DNA of 64,000 bases from Bradyrhizobium sp. AZCC 1693. Lineage in GTDB: Bacteria > Pseudomonadota > Alphaproteobacteria > Rhizobiales > Xanthobacteraceae. The position numbers and the translations under genes are program-made. Positions 37,536 through 46,123 of this stretch are shown in pieces. The stretch is taken from assembly GCF_036924745.1 (NCBI RefSeq), contig NZ_JAZHSD010000001.1, positions 4,340,001-4,404,000 of the forward strand. The letters are read 5' to 3'. Each line of letters starts with the position of its first letter. Within the stretch, counting starts at the first letter, position 1. The notes beneath the pieces are model-generated. The model worked only from the letters and a program-made list of their open reading frames with translations, made no database searches and was not told where the DNA came from.

Positions 37536-38006
37536 TCAGCGCGATGCCGGCTTGTTGGTGGAGGCCTGCGCGTCGAGGTAGCAGGGCTTGTACATCGACT
37601 GCAGCTGCTTGCCGCGCAGGAAGAGCATGCGCTGCGTCAGGCCGCCGCGTGCCGCAATCCACTTCCGAACCGGCGGCGGATACATCGAATACAGCATGTG
37701 GGTGGCTTCGGTGTTGGTGACGGCGCGGCCGTTGGCGCCGAAATCCCAGGCGGCATGGAAGCCGAGATTGGCGTGCGAGGTGACGCAGATCCGGTCATGG
37801 GGAACCGCGCCGAGCACGATGGTGCAAGCCGAGGCACACAGGCCATCGATGATGACGGTTTCGCCCGAGGTGCGCAGGCCCTGGTATTTGTCGACATAGG
37901 TGCCGATCCGGCCGCCGCGGTCATCGGCAATCCGCACCACCGCCTGGCTCGCCCCTACCCCCGCCAGCAGCAGCACCGCCGCAAGCAACCCCGTCAGCAG
38001 CTTCAT
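37536..38006 (-). CDS. Exported ClpP-fold-like protein with CASAC motif
   Basis: Protein of 156 aa with a signal peptide (cleavage near residue 22, GASQA). It contains ETVIIDGLCASACTIVLG and ANLGFHAAWDFG. Ser59 in CASAC and His84 are 25 residues apart, as Ser97 and His122 are in ClpP. A related motif occurs in the protein at 3403-4212. It could be a small periplasmic serine hydrolase or an inactive relative; four Cys in the domain suggest disulfides. The function is unknown. Confidence 0.65.
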   Translation of the reverse strand: MKLLTGLLAAVLLLAGVGASQAVVRIADDRGGRIGTYVDKYQGLRTSGETVIIDGLCASACTIVLGAVPHDRICVTSHANLGFHAAWDFGANGRAVTNTEATHMLYSMYPPPVRKWIAARGGLTQRMLFLRGKQLQSMYKPCYLDAQASTNKPASR

Positions 38007-38294
38007 ATCCCAGCCCCAGTCGGAAGAATGTCGAAACCGAATCTGATCGTCTTAGTGATGCAAGACAGGATGTAGCGTCGTTTGAGATCGTGATTTTGTC
38101 TAGGCAGACACAGCCCATCAAAACAAATTCAAATTAAGTGTTGCTGGACCGCTGCACCCTCCGCGCGCATAGGTCCCAAACTGGAACACGTCACCTTGCG
38201 GACGTGACGACGCGGTCACAGACAGGAACCCATTTACCGTTGACCGCGCGCGAGGACGCGGGCTTGAATCAAAAATGGCACGGCGGAGGAAACG

Positions 38295-39953
38295 ATGGCT
38301 GAAGACGCAGACGTAATTGTGGTCGGCGGTGGCCTGGCGGGGCTGGTCGCGGCAACCGAAATCGCAGATGCCGGCAAGCGCGTCATCGTCGTCGATCAGG
38401 AAGGCGAGCAAAGCCTTGGCGGACAAGCCTTTTGGTCATTCGGCGGACTCTTCCTGGTGGACTCTCCCGAACAGCGCCGGCTCGGTATTAAGGATTCCTA
38501 CGATCTCGCACTGCAAGACTGGATGGGGACCGCGGGCTTCGACCGCGACGACGACCATTGGCCCAGGCAATGGGCGAAAGCCTATGTCGCGTTCGCGGCC
38601 GGCGAAAAGCGCGACTGGCTGCGGGCGATGGGCCACCGTATTTTTCCGGTGGTCGGCTGGGCCGAGCGCGGCGGCTATGACGCGATGGGCCACGGCAATT
38701 CGGTACCGCGCTTTCACGTCACCTGGGGCACTGGCCCCGGCATCGTCGAGCCGTTCGAACGTCGCGCACGCGAAGCGCAAAAAAACGGCCGGTTAACGTT
38801 CAGGTTTCGCCACCGCGTCGACACACTTGTGATGACGAACGGCGCCGTCGAGGGCATCAGTGGTTCGGTGCTCGAAGCTGACAGCGTCGATCGCGGCAAG
38901 AGTTCATCGCGCAAGGTGGTCGGCGATTTCAGCCTGCGCGCGCCGGCAGTGATCGTCGCTTCCGGCGGCATCGGCGGCAATCACGACTTGGTCCGGCAGA
39001 ACTGGCCGAAGCGGCTGGGCGAGCCGCCGAAATTCATGATCTCCGGCGTGCCCGAACATGTCGACGGCCGCATGATCGGCATCACCGAGGCCGCCGGCGC
39101 GCGGCTGATCAACCGCGACCGGATGTGGCATTACGTCGAGGGCATCCGAAACTGGAATCCGATCTGGCCGCGCCACGGCATCCGCATCCTGCCCGGCCCG
39201 TCCTCGATGTGGTTCGACGCGACCGGAAAACGCCTCCCCGCGCCGCTGTTCCCGGGCTCCGACACGCTCGGTCAGCTCGAATACATCATGGGCACTGGCT
39301 ACGATTATTCCTGGTTCATCCTGACCCAGAGCATCATCAAGAAGGAGTTTGCGCTCTCGGGCTCCGAGCAAAACCCCGACCTCACAGGAAAAAGCTGGCG
39401 CATGACGATCAAGCGCGCCACCAACAAGGGCGCACCCGCGCCGGTGGAAGCGTTCAAGAAGAACGGAGCCGACTTCATCGTGCGCGACAATCTCGCCGAC
39501 CTCGTCAGCGCGATGAACGCGCTGTCAGGCGACAATCTGCTCCAGCTCGATCGCATCAAGACGCAGATCGAGGCGCGCGACCGCGAGATCACAAATCCCT
39601 ACGTCAAGGACGCGCAGGTGATGAACCTGCACAATGCGCGCCGTTACATCGGCGACAAATTGATCCGCACCGCGAAGCCGCATCGCATTCTCGATCCCGA
39701 CCACGGCCCGCTGATCGCGGTCAAGCTCAACATCCTGACGCGCAAGACGCTGGGCGGATTCGAGACCGATCTCGACTCGCGCGTGTTCGGCAGCAGCGGC
39801 GAAATCATCCGGGGACTTTATGCCGCAGGCGAAGCCGCCGGCTTCGGCGGCGGCGGCATGCATGGCTACCGTTCGCTGGAAGGCACGTTCCTCGGCGGCT
39901 GCCTGTTCTCGGGGCGAAATGCCGGACGCGCGGCGGCGAAGGCGGCATCGTAA
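38295..39953 (+). CDS. FAD-dependent dehydrogenase (3-ketosteroid dehydrogenase / fumarate reductase type)
   Basis: Flavoprotein of 552 aa. The FAD motif is DVIVVGGGLAGLVAATEIADAG at residues 6-27 (GxGxxG), and a second flavin site lies at the C-terminus (GLYAAGEAAGFGG, GTFLGGCLFSGRNAG). The QAFWSFGGLF segment is typical of the FAD_binding_2 dehydrogenase subgroup. The substrate is not known, though steroid-like or other enone reduction is usual in the family. A ribosome site, GGAGG, precedes the ATG. The 288 bases upstream, between divergent genes, show no other feature. Confidence 0.87.
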   Translation: MAEDADVIVVGGGLAGLVAATEIADAGKRVIVVDQEGEQSLGGQAFWSFGGLFLVDSPEQRRLGIKDSYDLALQDWMGTAGFDRDDDHWPRQWAKAYVAFAAGEKRDWLRAMGHRIFPVVGWAERGGYDAMGHGNSVPRFHVTWGTGPGIVEPFERRAREAQKNGRLTFRFRHRVDTLVMTNGAVEGISGSVLEADSVDRGKSSSRKVVGDFSLRAPAVIVASGGIGGNHDLVRQNWPKRLGEPPKFMISGVPEHVDGRMIGITEAAGARLINRDRMWHYVEGIRNWNPIWPRHGIRILPGPSSMWFDATGKRLPAPLFPGSDTLGQLEYIMGTGYDYSWFILTQSIIKKEFALSGSEQNPDLTGKSWRMTIKRATNKGAPAPVEAFKKNGADFIVRDNLADLVSAMNALSGDNLLQLDRIKTQIEARDREITNPYVKDAQVMNLHNARRYIGDKLIRTAKPHRILDPDHGPLIAVKLNILTRKTLGGFETDLDSRVFGSSGEIIRGLYAAGEAAGFGGGGMHGYRSLEGTFLGGCLFSGRNAGRAAAKAAS

Positions 39954-39964
39954 TTCGCTTTATC

Positions 39965-40053
39965 GTCATGGCCGGGCTTGTCCCGGCCATCCACATCTTT
40001 CTTGTGTGCGTCGAGCAAGACGTGGATGCCCGGCGTCAAGCCCGGGCATGACG
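39965..40053. repeat. Palindromic repeat, family B copy 3
   Basis: CGTCATGGCCGGGCTTGTCC...CCATCCACATCTT, inverted as AAGACGTGGATGCCCGG...GGGCATGACG. It lies between the FAD dehydrogenase and RidA genes. Confidence 0.85.
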
Positions 40054-40140
40054 CCTCTCTCCAGGATCGATGCAAATAACGCAGTGGCGCGCAAGGCATC
40101 AGCGCGCTAAGAAGCCGCCGCCCCTTATCAGGAGAAAAAC

Positions 40141-40491
40141 ATGACCATCCAGCGCTTCGAAACCGGACCACGCATGAGCCAGGTCGTCGTCCACGGCAAC
40201 ACCGTCTATCTCGCGGGCGTCGTCGCCGGCAAGGCCGCCGGCAAAAGCGTGACCGAGCAGACGCAGGACATCCTCTCGATCATCGACGGCCATCTTGCCA
40301 AGGCAGGCACCGACAAGTCGAAGCTGCTGTCGGCCACGATCTACATCACCGACATGAAGACGTTTCCCGAGATGAACGCGGTGTGGGACGGCTGGGTGTC
40401 GGCGGGCAACACGCCGGCGCGCGCCACCGTCGAGGCCAAGCTCGCCGCACCGCCGTACAATGTCGAGATCATGGTGATCGCGGCGAAGTAA
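40141..40491 (+). CDS. RidA-family (YjgF/YER057c) enamine/imine deaminase
   Basis: Cytoplasmic protein of 116 aa. It has the RidA core: HGNTVYLAGVVAGKA, QTQDILSIIDGHLAKAG, SATIYITDMKTFPEMN and the final ARATVEAKLAAPPYNVEIMV. The Arg in ARATVE is the conserved residue that binds the imine carboxylate. It probably clears reactive enamines made by PLP enzymes. AGGAG lies about eight bases upstream. Confidence 0.9.
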   Translation: MTIQRFETGPRMSQVVVHGNTVYLAGVVAGKAAGKSVTEQTQDILSIIDGHLAKAGTDKSKLLSATIYITDMKTFPEMNAVWDGWVSAGNTPARATVEAKLAAPPYNVEIMVIAAK

Positions 40492-40558
40492 GGTCGCCCA
40501 CCGCAACGAGTCTAGCCCCGGATTGCACGCGCAGTCCGGGGCGCTTTTCATCCGCTTC

Positions 40559-41704
40559 TCACGCGCGGATCTTTGCGCCGGCGACATCGCCGATCTCGGC
40601 CTGAAGCCACCGGGCGATCCGGCGCCAGGAACGGCTTAAGGTGCTGCGCCCCATGAAAAGGCTGAGGTGACCGCACGGCTCGCAGGCCTGTTCCAGCCAC
40701 GCCAGCCGCGTGCCCAACAACCGTGCGGTGGCGAACGCCTGATCGCGCGGGACCACGATGTCGTCCGCTCCCGCCAGCAGGAAGACCGGCACGCGTACTT
40801 CCGTGAGATCGATCCTGCGGCCGAGCGCGACGAAGCGGCCTTTTGCGATCAGGTTTTGCCGGAAAACCTGGTCGGTTACTTCGAGATAATAGGTTCCCGG
40901 CAGATCCAGCGTCGCGCGATCCCAGCGTGCGAAACGATCCAGCAGCATCCGCGCCTCGTCCGATCCATCGCCGAGATTTCGTTGCAGCACGGCCTCCACG
41001 TCACGCTGGCTGAATGGAATGTTCCAGAACCGTAGCATGTGCTCGCCACTGACGAGGCCGTCGCCCTGCTGCACCATCTGCTCGAAAGCCTGATGTGGAA
41101 GTGCGGCCACCATCTTCGACAGCTCTGACGGCGTAGAGATATCGACAGGCGCGCCGGCGAGCACCAGCCGCCGCACCTTGCCGGGGAAACGCGCGGCATA
41201 GACCAGCGACAACCATCCGCCCTGACACAGGCCAACCAGATCGACCGGCGCGCCGATCTCGTCGATCGCCACATTGAGATCGGCGAGATAATTGTCGATC
41301 GACAGATACCGCATTCCGGGCGTGGCCGAGCACCAGTCCGGAACATAGATCCGGTTCACGCCGTCTTTTTGCAGCGCCGCGACCAGACTATGGCCAGGTG
41401 CGAAGTCCGCGATCAGCGCACCATGCAGCGCATAGGGCGCACAGACGACAACCGGCTTCTGTCCTGAATCCCTGCGCGAAAACTCCCGCAACCGCATCGA
41501 TGGAAGCTGCAACACCACCGCGTTTGGCGTCGTCCAGGCCAGTGGCTCCTGGTCCGGCGCACGGGAAGCCGCAGGTTTTGGATCGGCGAACCATTGCGCG
41601 TAGCTATGCAGGGCCAATCGCGTGGCTTCAAGCGGCCACAGCCAGACCTGCTGCACCCAGTCGGCGCCCCCATGCTGCTCTGGCCTCTTGGTGTGTTCGG
41701 TCAC
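40559..41704 (-). CDS. PhaC-like alpha/beta hydrolase
   Basis: Protein of about 381 aa in the alpha/beta-hydrolase fold. The nucleophile motif is VGLCQGGW, with Cys in place of Ser, as in polyhydroxyalkanoate synthases (GxCxGG). The acid lies in LAGADDIVVP and the His in EPCGHLSLFMG. At this length it is shorter than class I PhaC and lacks the long N-domain, so it may be a depolymerase or acyltransferase relative rather than a polymerase. The GTG at 41704 is chosen over a TTG at 41782. No phaAB genes are near. Confidence 0.75.
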   Translation of the reverse strand: MTEHTKRPEQHGGADWVQQVWLWPLEATRLALHSYAQWFADPKPAASRAPDQEPLAWTTPNAVVLQLPSMRLREFSRRDSGQKPVVVCAPYALHGALIADFAPGHSLVAALQKDGVNRIYVPDWCSATPGMRYLSIDNYLADLNVAIDEIGAPVDLVGLCQGGWLSLVYAARFPGKVRRLVLAGAPVDISTPSELSKMVAALPHQAFEQMVQQGDGLVSGEHMLRFWNIPFSQRDVEAVLQRNLGDGSDEARMLLDRFARWDRATLDLPGTYYLEVTDQVFRQNLIAKGRFVALGRRIDLTEVRVPVFLLAGADDIVVPRDQAFATARLLGTRLAWLEQACEPCGHLSLFMGRSTLSRSWRRIARWLQAEIGDVAGAKIRA

Positions 41705-41827
41705 CGATTGATCGCCCCATATGATGAGGACGGCGAGGCTATGCTTGTACGCCAAATCCGGCGCCGGCCCCAGCCCGAACAATGGTCACGCCCCCGCGAC
41801 TGCGGGGCGGCACGGCCGCTGCCAGCT

Positions 41828-42887
41828 TTACGCCGCCCGCGCCGCGCTCCCTTCCGCCTCGATCCGCCGCGCCAGCACCCAACGGAAATAGGTCAGCGCG
41901 GCATCCGCACCGATGGCGAGCAACTGATAGTTCGGATCGGCGTCGAACACCTTCTGCTGTGCCTCGATGATCGCCAGGTCTTCGTGGAACGCCTCTTCCA
42001 GGCTGTTGCGCAGCGACAGCGCGATGTTCGGGTTGTCGAGGTCGAAATCATGCAGATAGTTCCAGAAGAAATGCGTGGTGCTGCGCGTCTCCGGCGTCAT
42101 GAATTGCGCGATATTGCCGGGTGCCCGGCACCTGAACACCTTTTTCCGCGCCCTGGCCGGCCGGCGCAAACATCGTGTCGAGCAGGAAGATGCCTGGAAC
42201 GATCATGCGGCCGATATTGCGGCGGTCGATCTTGTCGCTCTTGTTCGGGATCACCTTGCAATGATAGGGCGGCGGATCGGCGCTCATGTGCCAGCGCTCG
42301 ACGCGAAAACCATCGTCGAGCTTCTCGATCGCGACCGGCTTGGTCTTGTAGGCGTATTCCTCGGAGCCGCCGAGCGTGTGCGTGTGCACGAAGGCGAGAT
42401 GGGCGAAGTCGCTCAGATTGTCGACGATCAAGAGCCAGTTGGCCTTGTAGTGCATGTAGCCGGGCAAGCCGCGCCATTTGGGATCGGCGAGCGGCGGATA
42501 ATCCACGATCAGGTTCGGATCGGCCTTTTCGATATCGCCCATCCAGATCCAGATCAGATTGTAGCGTTCGACCACGGGATAGCTGCGCACGCCGAGCTTT
42601 GGCGGGATCATGTCCTGGCCCGGAATCTGGATGCATTTCCCGCCCGGCTCGAATTTCATGCCATGATACATGCAGCGGATATCGTCGCCTTCGATCCGGC
42701 CCATCGAGAGCGGCGCCGCGCGATGGCAGCAGCGGTCGTCGAGGGCCACGACCTTGCCGCTCGCGCCGCGATAGATCACGACGGGCTTTTCCAGGATGGT
42801 GCGGGCGAGCTTCCGGCCGTCGATCAACTCGTGATTCCAGGCTGCGACGTACCAGGAATTGCGCAGAAAGATTCCGTCATCCGACAT
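41828..42887 (-). pseudogene. Rieske aromatic-ring hydroxylase alpha subunit, frameshifted
   Basis: The 5' part (ATG at 42887, GGGAGAAAC ribosome site) encodes the Rieske cluster, CCHRAAPLSMGRIEGDDI and CMYHGMKFEPGG, then the mononuclear iron site DNLSDFAHLAFVHTHTLG. Near 42115-42130 the frame breaks. The conserved C-terminal half (MTPETRSTTHFFWNYLHDFD...) continues in another frame to the stop at 41828. Joined, the product would be about 350 aa, normal for VanA-like monooxygenases. It is either a recent pseudogene or a sequencing error. A LysR gene is divergent. Confidence 0.82.
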
Positions 42888-42959
42888 GCCGTTTCTCCCT
42901 CTGTGTGTTTTGCGAACCGCGCTGCTTTTGTGCCATCTTCTAGGGCATCGGTATTTCGG

Positions 42960-42990
42960 CGGATATCCGGATTCTCTGGACACACTGTCC
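42960..42990. promoter_or_regulatory. Dyads in the divergent oxygenase/LysR promoter
   Basis: Two dyads lie 14-44 bases before the LysR ATG: the perfect CGGATATCCG (42960-42969) and GGACA-N3-TGTCC (42978-42990). One may be the site at which the LysR protein controls itself and the oxygenase gene. Untested. Confidence 0.35.
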
Positions 42991-43003
42991 CGCCACATGG
43001 ACG

Positions 43004-43933
43004 ATGGCCCCGATGGACTGGCGCGATTGGGAGCTGTTTTGCGAGGTGGTGCAGCATGGCGGCTTTAGCGCCGCCGCGCGCGTGCTCGGCCATCCCAAAT
43101 CGAGCCTCAGTGCTGCAGTGCAGCGGCTGGAAGCCAATCTCGGCCTGCGGCTGATCGAGCGAACGACGCGCCATTTGCGCCTGACGGATGCCGGCGGCAC
43201 CATCTATCAGCGCGTGAGGCCGCTGTTCACTGCGCTGCACGATACGCATGGCGAGGCGCTGGCAATGAGCAGCGCCGTCGCAGGCACGTTGCGCATCAAG
43301 TCGCCCTACGAGTTCGGTGCGCACCATGCCGGCCCCGTCGCGCTCGAATTGATGGCTCGCTATCCGGATCTCGCGATCCGGATCGATGTCGAGCACGAGA
43401 TCGTCAGTCCGGTAGCCGAAAATTACGACATCGTGTTTGCGATGCTGGAGTCACCGCTGCCTTCGACGGGAATCGTGATCCGCAGGGTTTCGTCGCTGGA
43501 ACGCGGCTTGTACGCCGCGCCTGCGCTGTTGGAAAAATTTGGGGAACCGCGGACCCTCGAAGAACTCGCCCGCCTTCCGGTGTTGACCGGCCCCCACGAC
43601 GCGCCCTGGGCGCTGACCACACCGGCCGGCATCACCGAGCATCTCACGGTTCGGAACGCGCGGCTGGTGAGTTCGAATGCCGATATCCGCTTGCAGGCAG
43701 CACTCGCCGGGCTCGGCGTGTTGCGGGTGACGGCGAGCTTTACCAGAGCGGCGGAGGAAGCGGGATTGCTGCGGCGAATCCTCACCGACCATATCTGCGA
43801 GCCGCTCAACATTCACGCGCTGCTGCCGGCCCGCCAGTTCGTTCCCGCAAAAGTGCGATGCTTCCTCGATGCGCTTGATGCCCATGGCAGAGGCGGCAGC
43901 GGAACGGAGGACTTGCAAAGTCGAAATCCTTGA
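43004..43933 (+). CDS. LysR-family transcriptional regulator
   Basis: Regulator of 309 aa with the N-terminal HTH (MDWRDWELFCEVVQHGGFSA, then ARVLGHPKSSLSAAVQRLE) and an effector domain (GTLRIKSPYEFGAHHAGPVA) of the LysR substrate-binding type. A second ATG at 43013 is equally possible. It is divergent from the damaged Rieske oxygenase gene and probably controlled it. Its last codons overlap a tandem operator-like repeat belonging to the next gene. Confidence 0.86.
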   Translation: MAPMDWRDWELFCEVVQHGGFSAAARVLGHPKSSLSAAVQRLEANLGLRLIERTTRHLRLTDAGGTIYQRVRPLFTALHDTHGEALAMSSAVAGTLRIKSPYEFGAHHAGPVALELMARYPDLAIRIDVEHEIVSPVAENYDIVFAMLESPLPSTGIVIRRVSSLERGLYAAPALLEKFGEPRTLEELARLPVLTGPHDAPWALTTPAGITEHLTVRNARLVSSNADIRLQAALAGLGVLRVTASFTRAAEEAGLLRRILTDHICEPLNIHALLPARQFVPAKVRCFLDALDAHGRGGSGTEDLQSRNP

Positions 43934-43966
43934 CCTCCGAGGTCAAATCCTTGACCTCCAAGGTAA
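43926..43966. promoter_or_regulatory. Tandem 21-bp operator-like repeat before the SnoaL gene
   Basis: ATCCTTGACCTCCGAGGTCAA is followed at once by ATCCTTGACCTCCAAGGTAA: two copies with a 21-base period, about two helical turns. The first contains a perfect palindrome of 8-base arms, TTGACCTC/GAGGTCAA, around one C. Both carry TTGACC, which could serve as a -35 box. The first copy overlaps the stop codon of the LysR gene; the second ends 70 bases before the SnoaL ATG. Confidence 0.5.
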
Positions 43967-44036
43967 TCGATCAGCCCGGTCGAACCTTCGATAGTGCGTT
44001 CAGCCGATCCATCCGGCGTCATCGAAGGAGAGCAAC

Positions 44037-44402
44037 ATGACCGATCACAAGACCGTCGCGAACCGCTACATCGATTTGTGGAACGAGCGGACCCCAAGCC
44101 GCCGGCGCGAAATCCTCAGCCAGAACTGGACCAGCGATGCCCGCTATGTCGACCCGCTGATGTCAGGCGATGGGCATGATGGCGTGGACGCCCTCGTCGC
44201 CGGCGTGCAGCAGCGCTTTCCGGATTTCAAATTCAGGCTGATCGGCGAGCCCAACGGCTTTGGCGACCACGTCCGCTTCTCCTGGGGGCTGGGTCCCGAT
44301 GGTGGCGACAGCCCGATCAAGGGCACGGATTTCGCCGTGCTCAGCGACGGCCGCATCCGCAGCATCACCGGGTTCCTGGATCAGGTTCCGGCGAGCGCCT
44401 AA
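44037..44402 (+). CDS. SnoaL/NTF2-like protein
   Basis: Protein of 121 aa with the alpha+beta barrel pattern of NTF2-like proteins: ANRYIDLWNERTPSRRREIL, NWTSDARYVDPLMSG, QQRFPDFKFRLIGEPN, DHVRFSWGLGPDGG. These act as small isomerases, hydrolases or ligand binders; the role here is open. GGAGAG precedes the ATG. A tandem dyad upstream suggests tight control. Confidence 0.82.
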   Translation: MTDHKTVANRYIDLWNERTPSRRREILSQNWTSDARYVDPLMSGDGHDGVDALVAGVQQRFPDFKFRLIGEPNGFGDHVRFSWGLGPDGGDSPIKGTDFAVLSDGRIRSITGFLDQVPASA

Positions 44403-44427
44403 CCACCCTGCAAAACCGAAATATTTC

Positions 44428-44457
44428 GGGAACCTGTTTCCCTCTGCCGCATCCAAC
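44428..44457 (+). promoter_or_regulatory. Candidate autoregulated ECF promoter
   Basis: GGGAACCT-N14-CATCCAAC lies 27 bases before the sigma-factor ATG. The same two boxes with identical spacing recur at 45179-45208 before the DUF4142 gene. GGGAACC fits the -35 element of many ECF sigma promoters; the downstream box would be the -10. Confidence 0.55.
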
Positions 44458-44484
44458 CCCAATACCCTGTTATTGGTGGACATC

Positions 44485-45171
44485 ATGCGCCAGGCCCAGA
44501 TACCGCAAATTGCGCCCGTCGAATCCGGCGATGCCGAGCTGGTGCGGCGGGCGCTGGCCCGCGACGAGGCGGCTGTCCGCGCCATCATGCAGGCAAACAA
44601 CCGCAGGCTCTATCGTCTCGCCCGCGGCATCCTGCGCAACGACAGCGAGGCCGAGGACGTGGTGCAGGAAGCCTACGTCCGCGCCTTCACCCATCTGGAA
44701 AGCTTTCGCGGCGATTCCAGCCTGTCGACCTGGCTGTCGCGGATCACCATGAACGAGGCGCTCGGCCGGCTGCGCCGCCAGCGGCCAGGCGTCGATATCG
44801 ACGCATTGCCACAGGGCGCGCTCGAAGCCCAAATCATTCAGTTTCCTCTCGCCGCCGGCGACGATCCGGAAAAATCCATGGCCCAGCGTGAAATCCAGCA
44901 TGTCGTCGAGCATGCCATCGATGAATTGCCGGAAGCGTTTCGTCTCGTCTTCATCACCCGCGTCATCGAAGGGATGAATGTGGAAGAGACCGCCGAGATT
45001 CTCTCGCTGAAGCCGGAGACGGTGAAGAGCCGGTTGCACCGCGCCCGCACGATGCTGCGCGACAACGTCGAGAAGAAGATCGGCCCCGTGGTGATGGAAG
45101 CGTTTCCCTTTGCCGGAAGGCGTTGCGAACGGCTGACGGATGCCGTGTTGAAGCGGCTGGATTTCGATTAA
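44485..45171 (+). CDS. ECF-family RNA polymerase sigma factor
   Basis: Sigma factor of 228 aa. Sigma-2 region: LYRLARGILRNDSEAEDVVQ, EAYVRAFTHLESFRGDSSLS, TWLSRITMNEALGRLRR (residues about 47-115). Sigma-4 region: ELPEAFRLVFITRVIEGMNV and EETAEILSLKPETVKSRLHR (about 150-190). A short C-terminal tail (FAGRRCERLTDAVLKRLDFD) has one Cys. No anti-sigma gene adjoins; instead DUF4142 and cupredoxin genes follow. A repeated 30-base motif suggests it drives itself and that pair. The frame is open to 44260, but the ATG at 44485 fits the family. Confidence 0.9.
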   Translation: MRQAQIPQIAPVESGDAELVRRALARDEAAVRAIMQANNRRLYRLARGILRNDSEAEDVVQEAYVRAFTHLESFRGDSSLSTWLSRITMNEALGRLRRQRPGVDIDALPQGALEAQIIQFPLAAGDDPEKSMAQREIQHVVEHAIDELPEAFRLVFITRVIEGMNVEETAEILSLKPETVKSRLHRARTMLRDNVEKKIGPVVMEAFPFAGRRCERLTDAVLKRLDFD

Positions 45172-45178
45172 CTTTTCC

Positions 45179-45208
45179 GGGGACCTCTGCGCGTCCCCGC
45201 CATCCAAC
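45179..45208 (+). promoter_or_regulatory. Candidate ECF promoter of the DUF4142-cupredoxin genes
   Basis: GGGGACCT-N14-CATCCAAC, differing from the upstream copy by one base in the first box and none in the second. It lies 53 bases before the DUF4142 ATG and directly after the sigma-factor stop. Confidence 0.55.
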
Positions 45209-45261
45209 TCCTGTGCCCCAACAACGCGCGGCCTCCGCGCCGCGCCACAGGAGTGTCAGAC

Positions 45262-45783
45262 ATGTTCGTTCGACTGAGCGCGGCGATCGCCGCATTGAGC
45301 ATCCTAAGCAGCGCCGCGCTGGCGCAGGGCGCAAAGCCCACCGATCCCCAGATCGCGCATATCGCCTACACCGCAGGGGTCATCGACATCGCCGCCGCCA
45401 AGCAGGCGATCGAGAAGGCCGGCAACAAGGACGTCAAGGCATTCGCGCAGGACATGGTGCGCGACCATGAGGCCGTGAACAAGCAGGCGCTCGACCTCGT
45501 CAAGAAGCTGAAGGTGACGCCGGAGGACAACGACACCAGCAAGACGCTGTCGAAGCAGGCCACTGAGAAGCTCGCCGAACTCGCCAAGCTGAAGGGCGCC
45601 GAATACGACAAGGCCTATGTCGCCAATGAGGTCGCCTACCACAAGGCCGTCAACGGCGCGCTGGAAACGCAGTTGATCCCGTCGGCCAGCAATGCCGAGT
45701 TGAAGAGCCTGCTGCAGACTGGCCTGAAGATTTTTCAGGGCCACCAGCAGCACGCCGAACAAGTCGCCGCCAAGCTGAAATAA
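45262..45783 (+). CDS. Exported DUF4142 protein
   Basis: Protein of 173 aa. A signal peptide (cleavage near residue 19-21, AALAQG) leads to a four-helix DUF4142 domain: IAHIAYTAGVIDIAAAKQAI, FAQDMVRDHEAVNKQALDLV and IFQGHQQHAEQVAAKLK. It is a ferritin-like helical bundle rich in Lys and His. The function is unknown, but it is often encoded near stress-responsive sigma factors. I chose the ATG at 45262, eight bases after AGGAG. It forms an operon with the cupredoxin gene. Confidence 0.87.
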   Translation: MFVRLSAAIAALSILSSAALAQGAKPTDPQIAHIAYTAGVIDIAAAKQAIEKAGNKDVKAFAQDMVRDHEAVNKQALDLVKKLKVTPEDNDTSKTLSKQATEKLAELAKLKGAEYDKAYVANEVAYHKAVNGALETQLIPSASNAELKSLLQTGLKIFQGHQQHAEQVAAKLK

Positions 45784-45794
45784 GCGAGCCCGCG

Positions 45795-46115
45795 ATGCGT
45801 CCGGGACGCTATCTGCCTGCTATGGCCGCCTTGCTGTTCGGAGCGATGGAAATCCCGGCGCATGCGGCGACGATCCAGATCACGATCGACAATCTGGTGT
45901 TCGCGCCATCAGAGGTTTCGGCCAGGGTCGGCGACACCATCGAGTGGATCAACAAGGATGTGCTCGCGCACACCGCGACCGCTCGGAATGGCGATTTCGA
46001 CGTGACCACACCGCCGAAAAAGACCGTGACGTCGGTGCTGAAGAAAGCCGGCAGCGTCGAATATTACTGCCGCTATCATCCGAACATGAAGGCGGTGCTG
46101 ACGATCGCGCCGTAG
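45795..46115 (+). CDS. Amicyanin/pseudoazurin-like cupredoxin
   Basis: Periplasmic type 1 copper protein of 106 aa. The signal peptide ends near residue 24 (AHAA). The copper ligands are visible: His in LAHTATA, then Cys, His and Met in EYYCRYHPNMKAVLTI. It starts 11 bases after the DUF4142 stop. It may shuttle electrons or copper in an envelope stress response run by the upstream sigma factor; the physiological link is inference. Confidence 0.9.
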   Translation: MRPGRYLPAMAALLFGAMEIPAHAATIQITIDNLVFAPSEVSARVGDTIEWINKDVLAHTATARNGDFDVTTPPKKTVTSVLKKAGSVEYYCRYHPNMKAVLTIAP

Positions 46116-46123
46116 CGCGCGGC

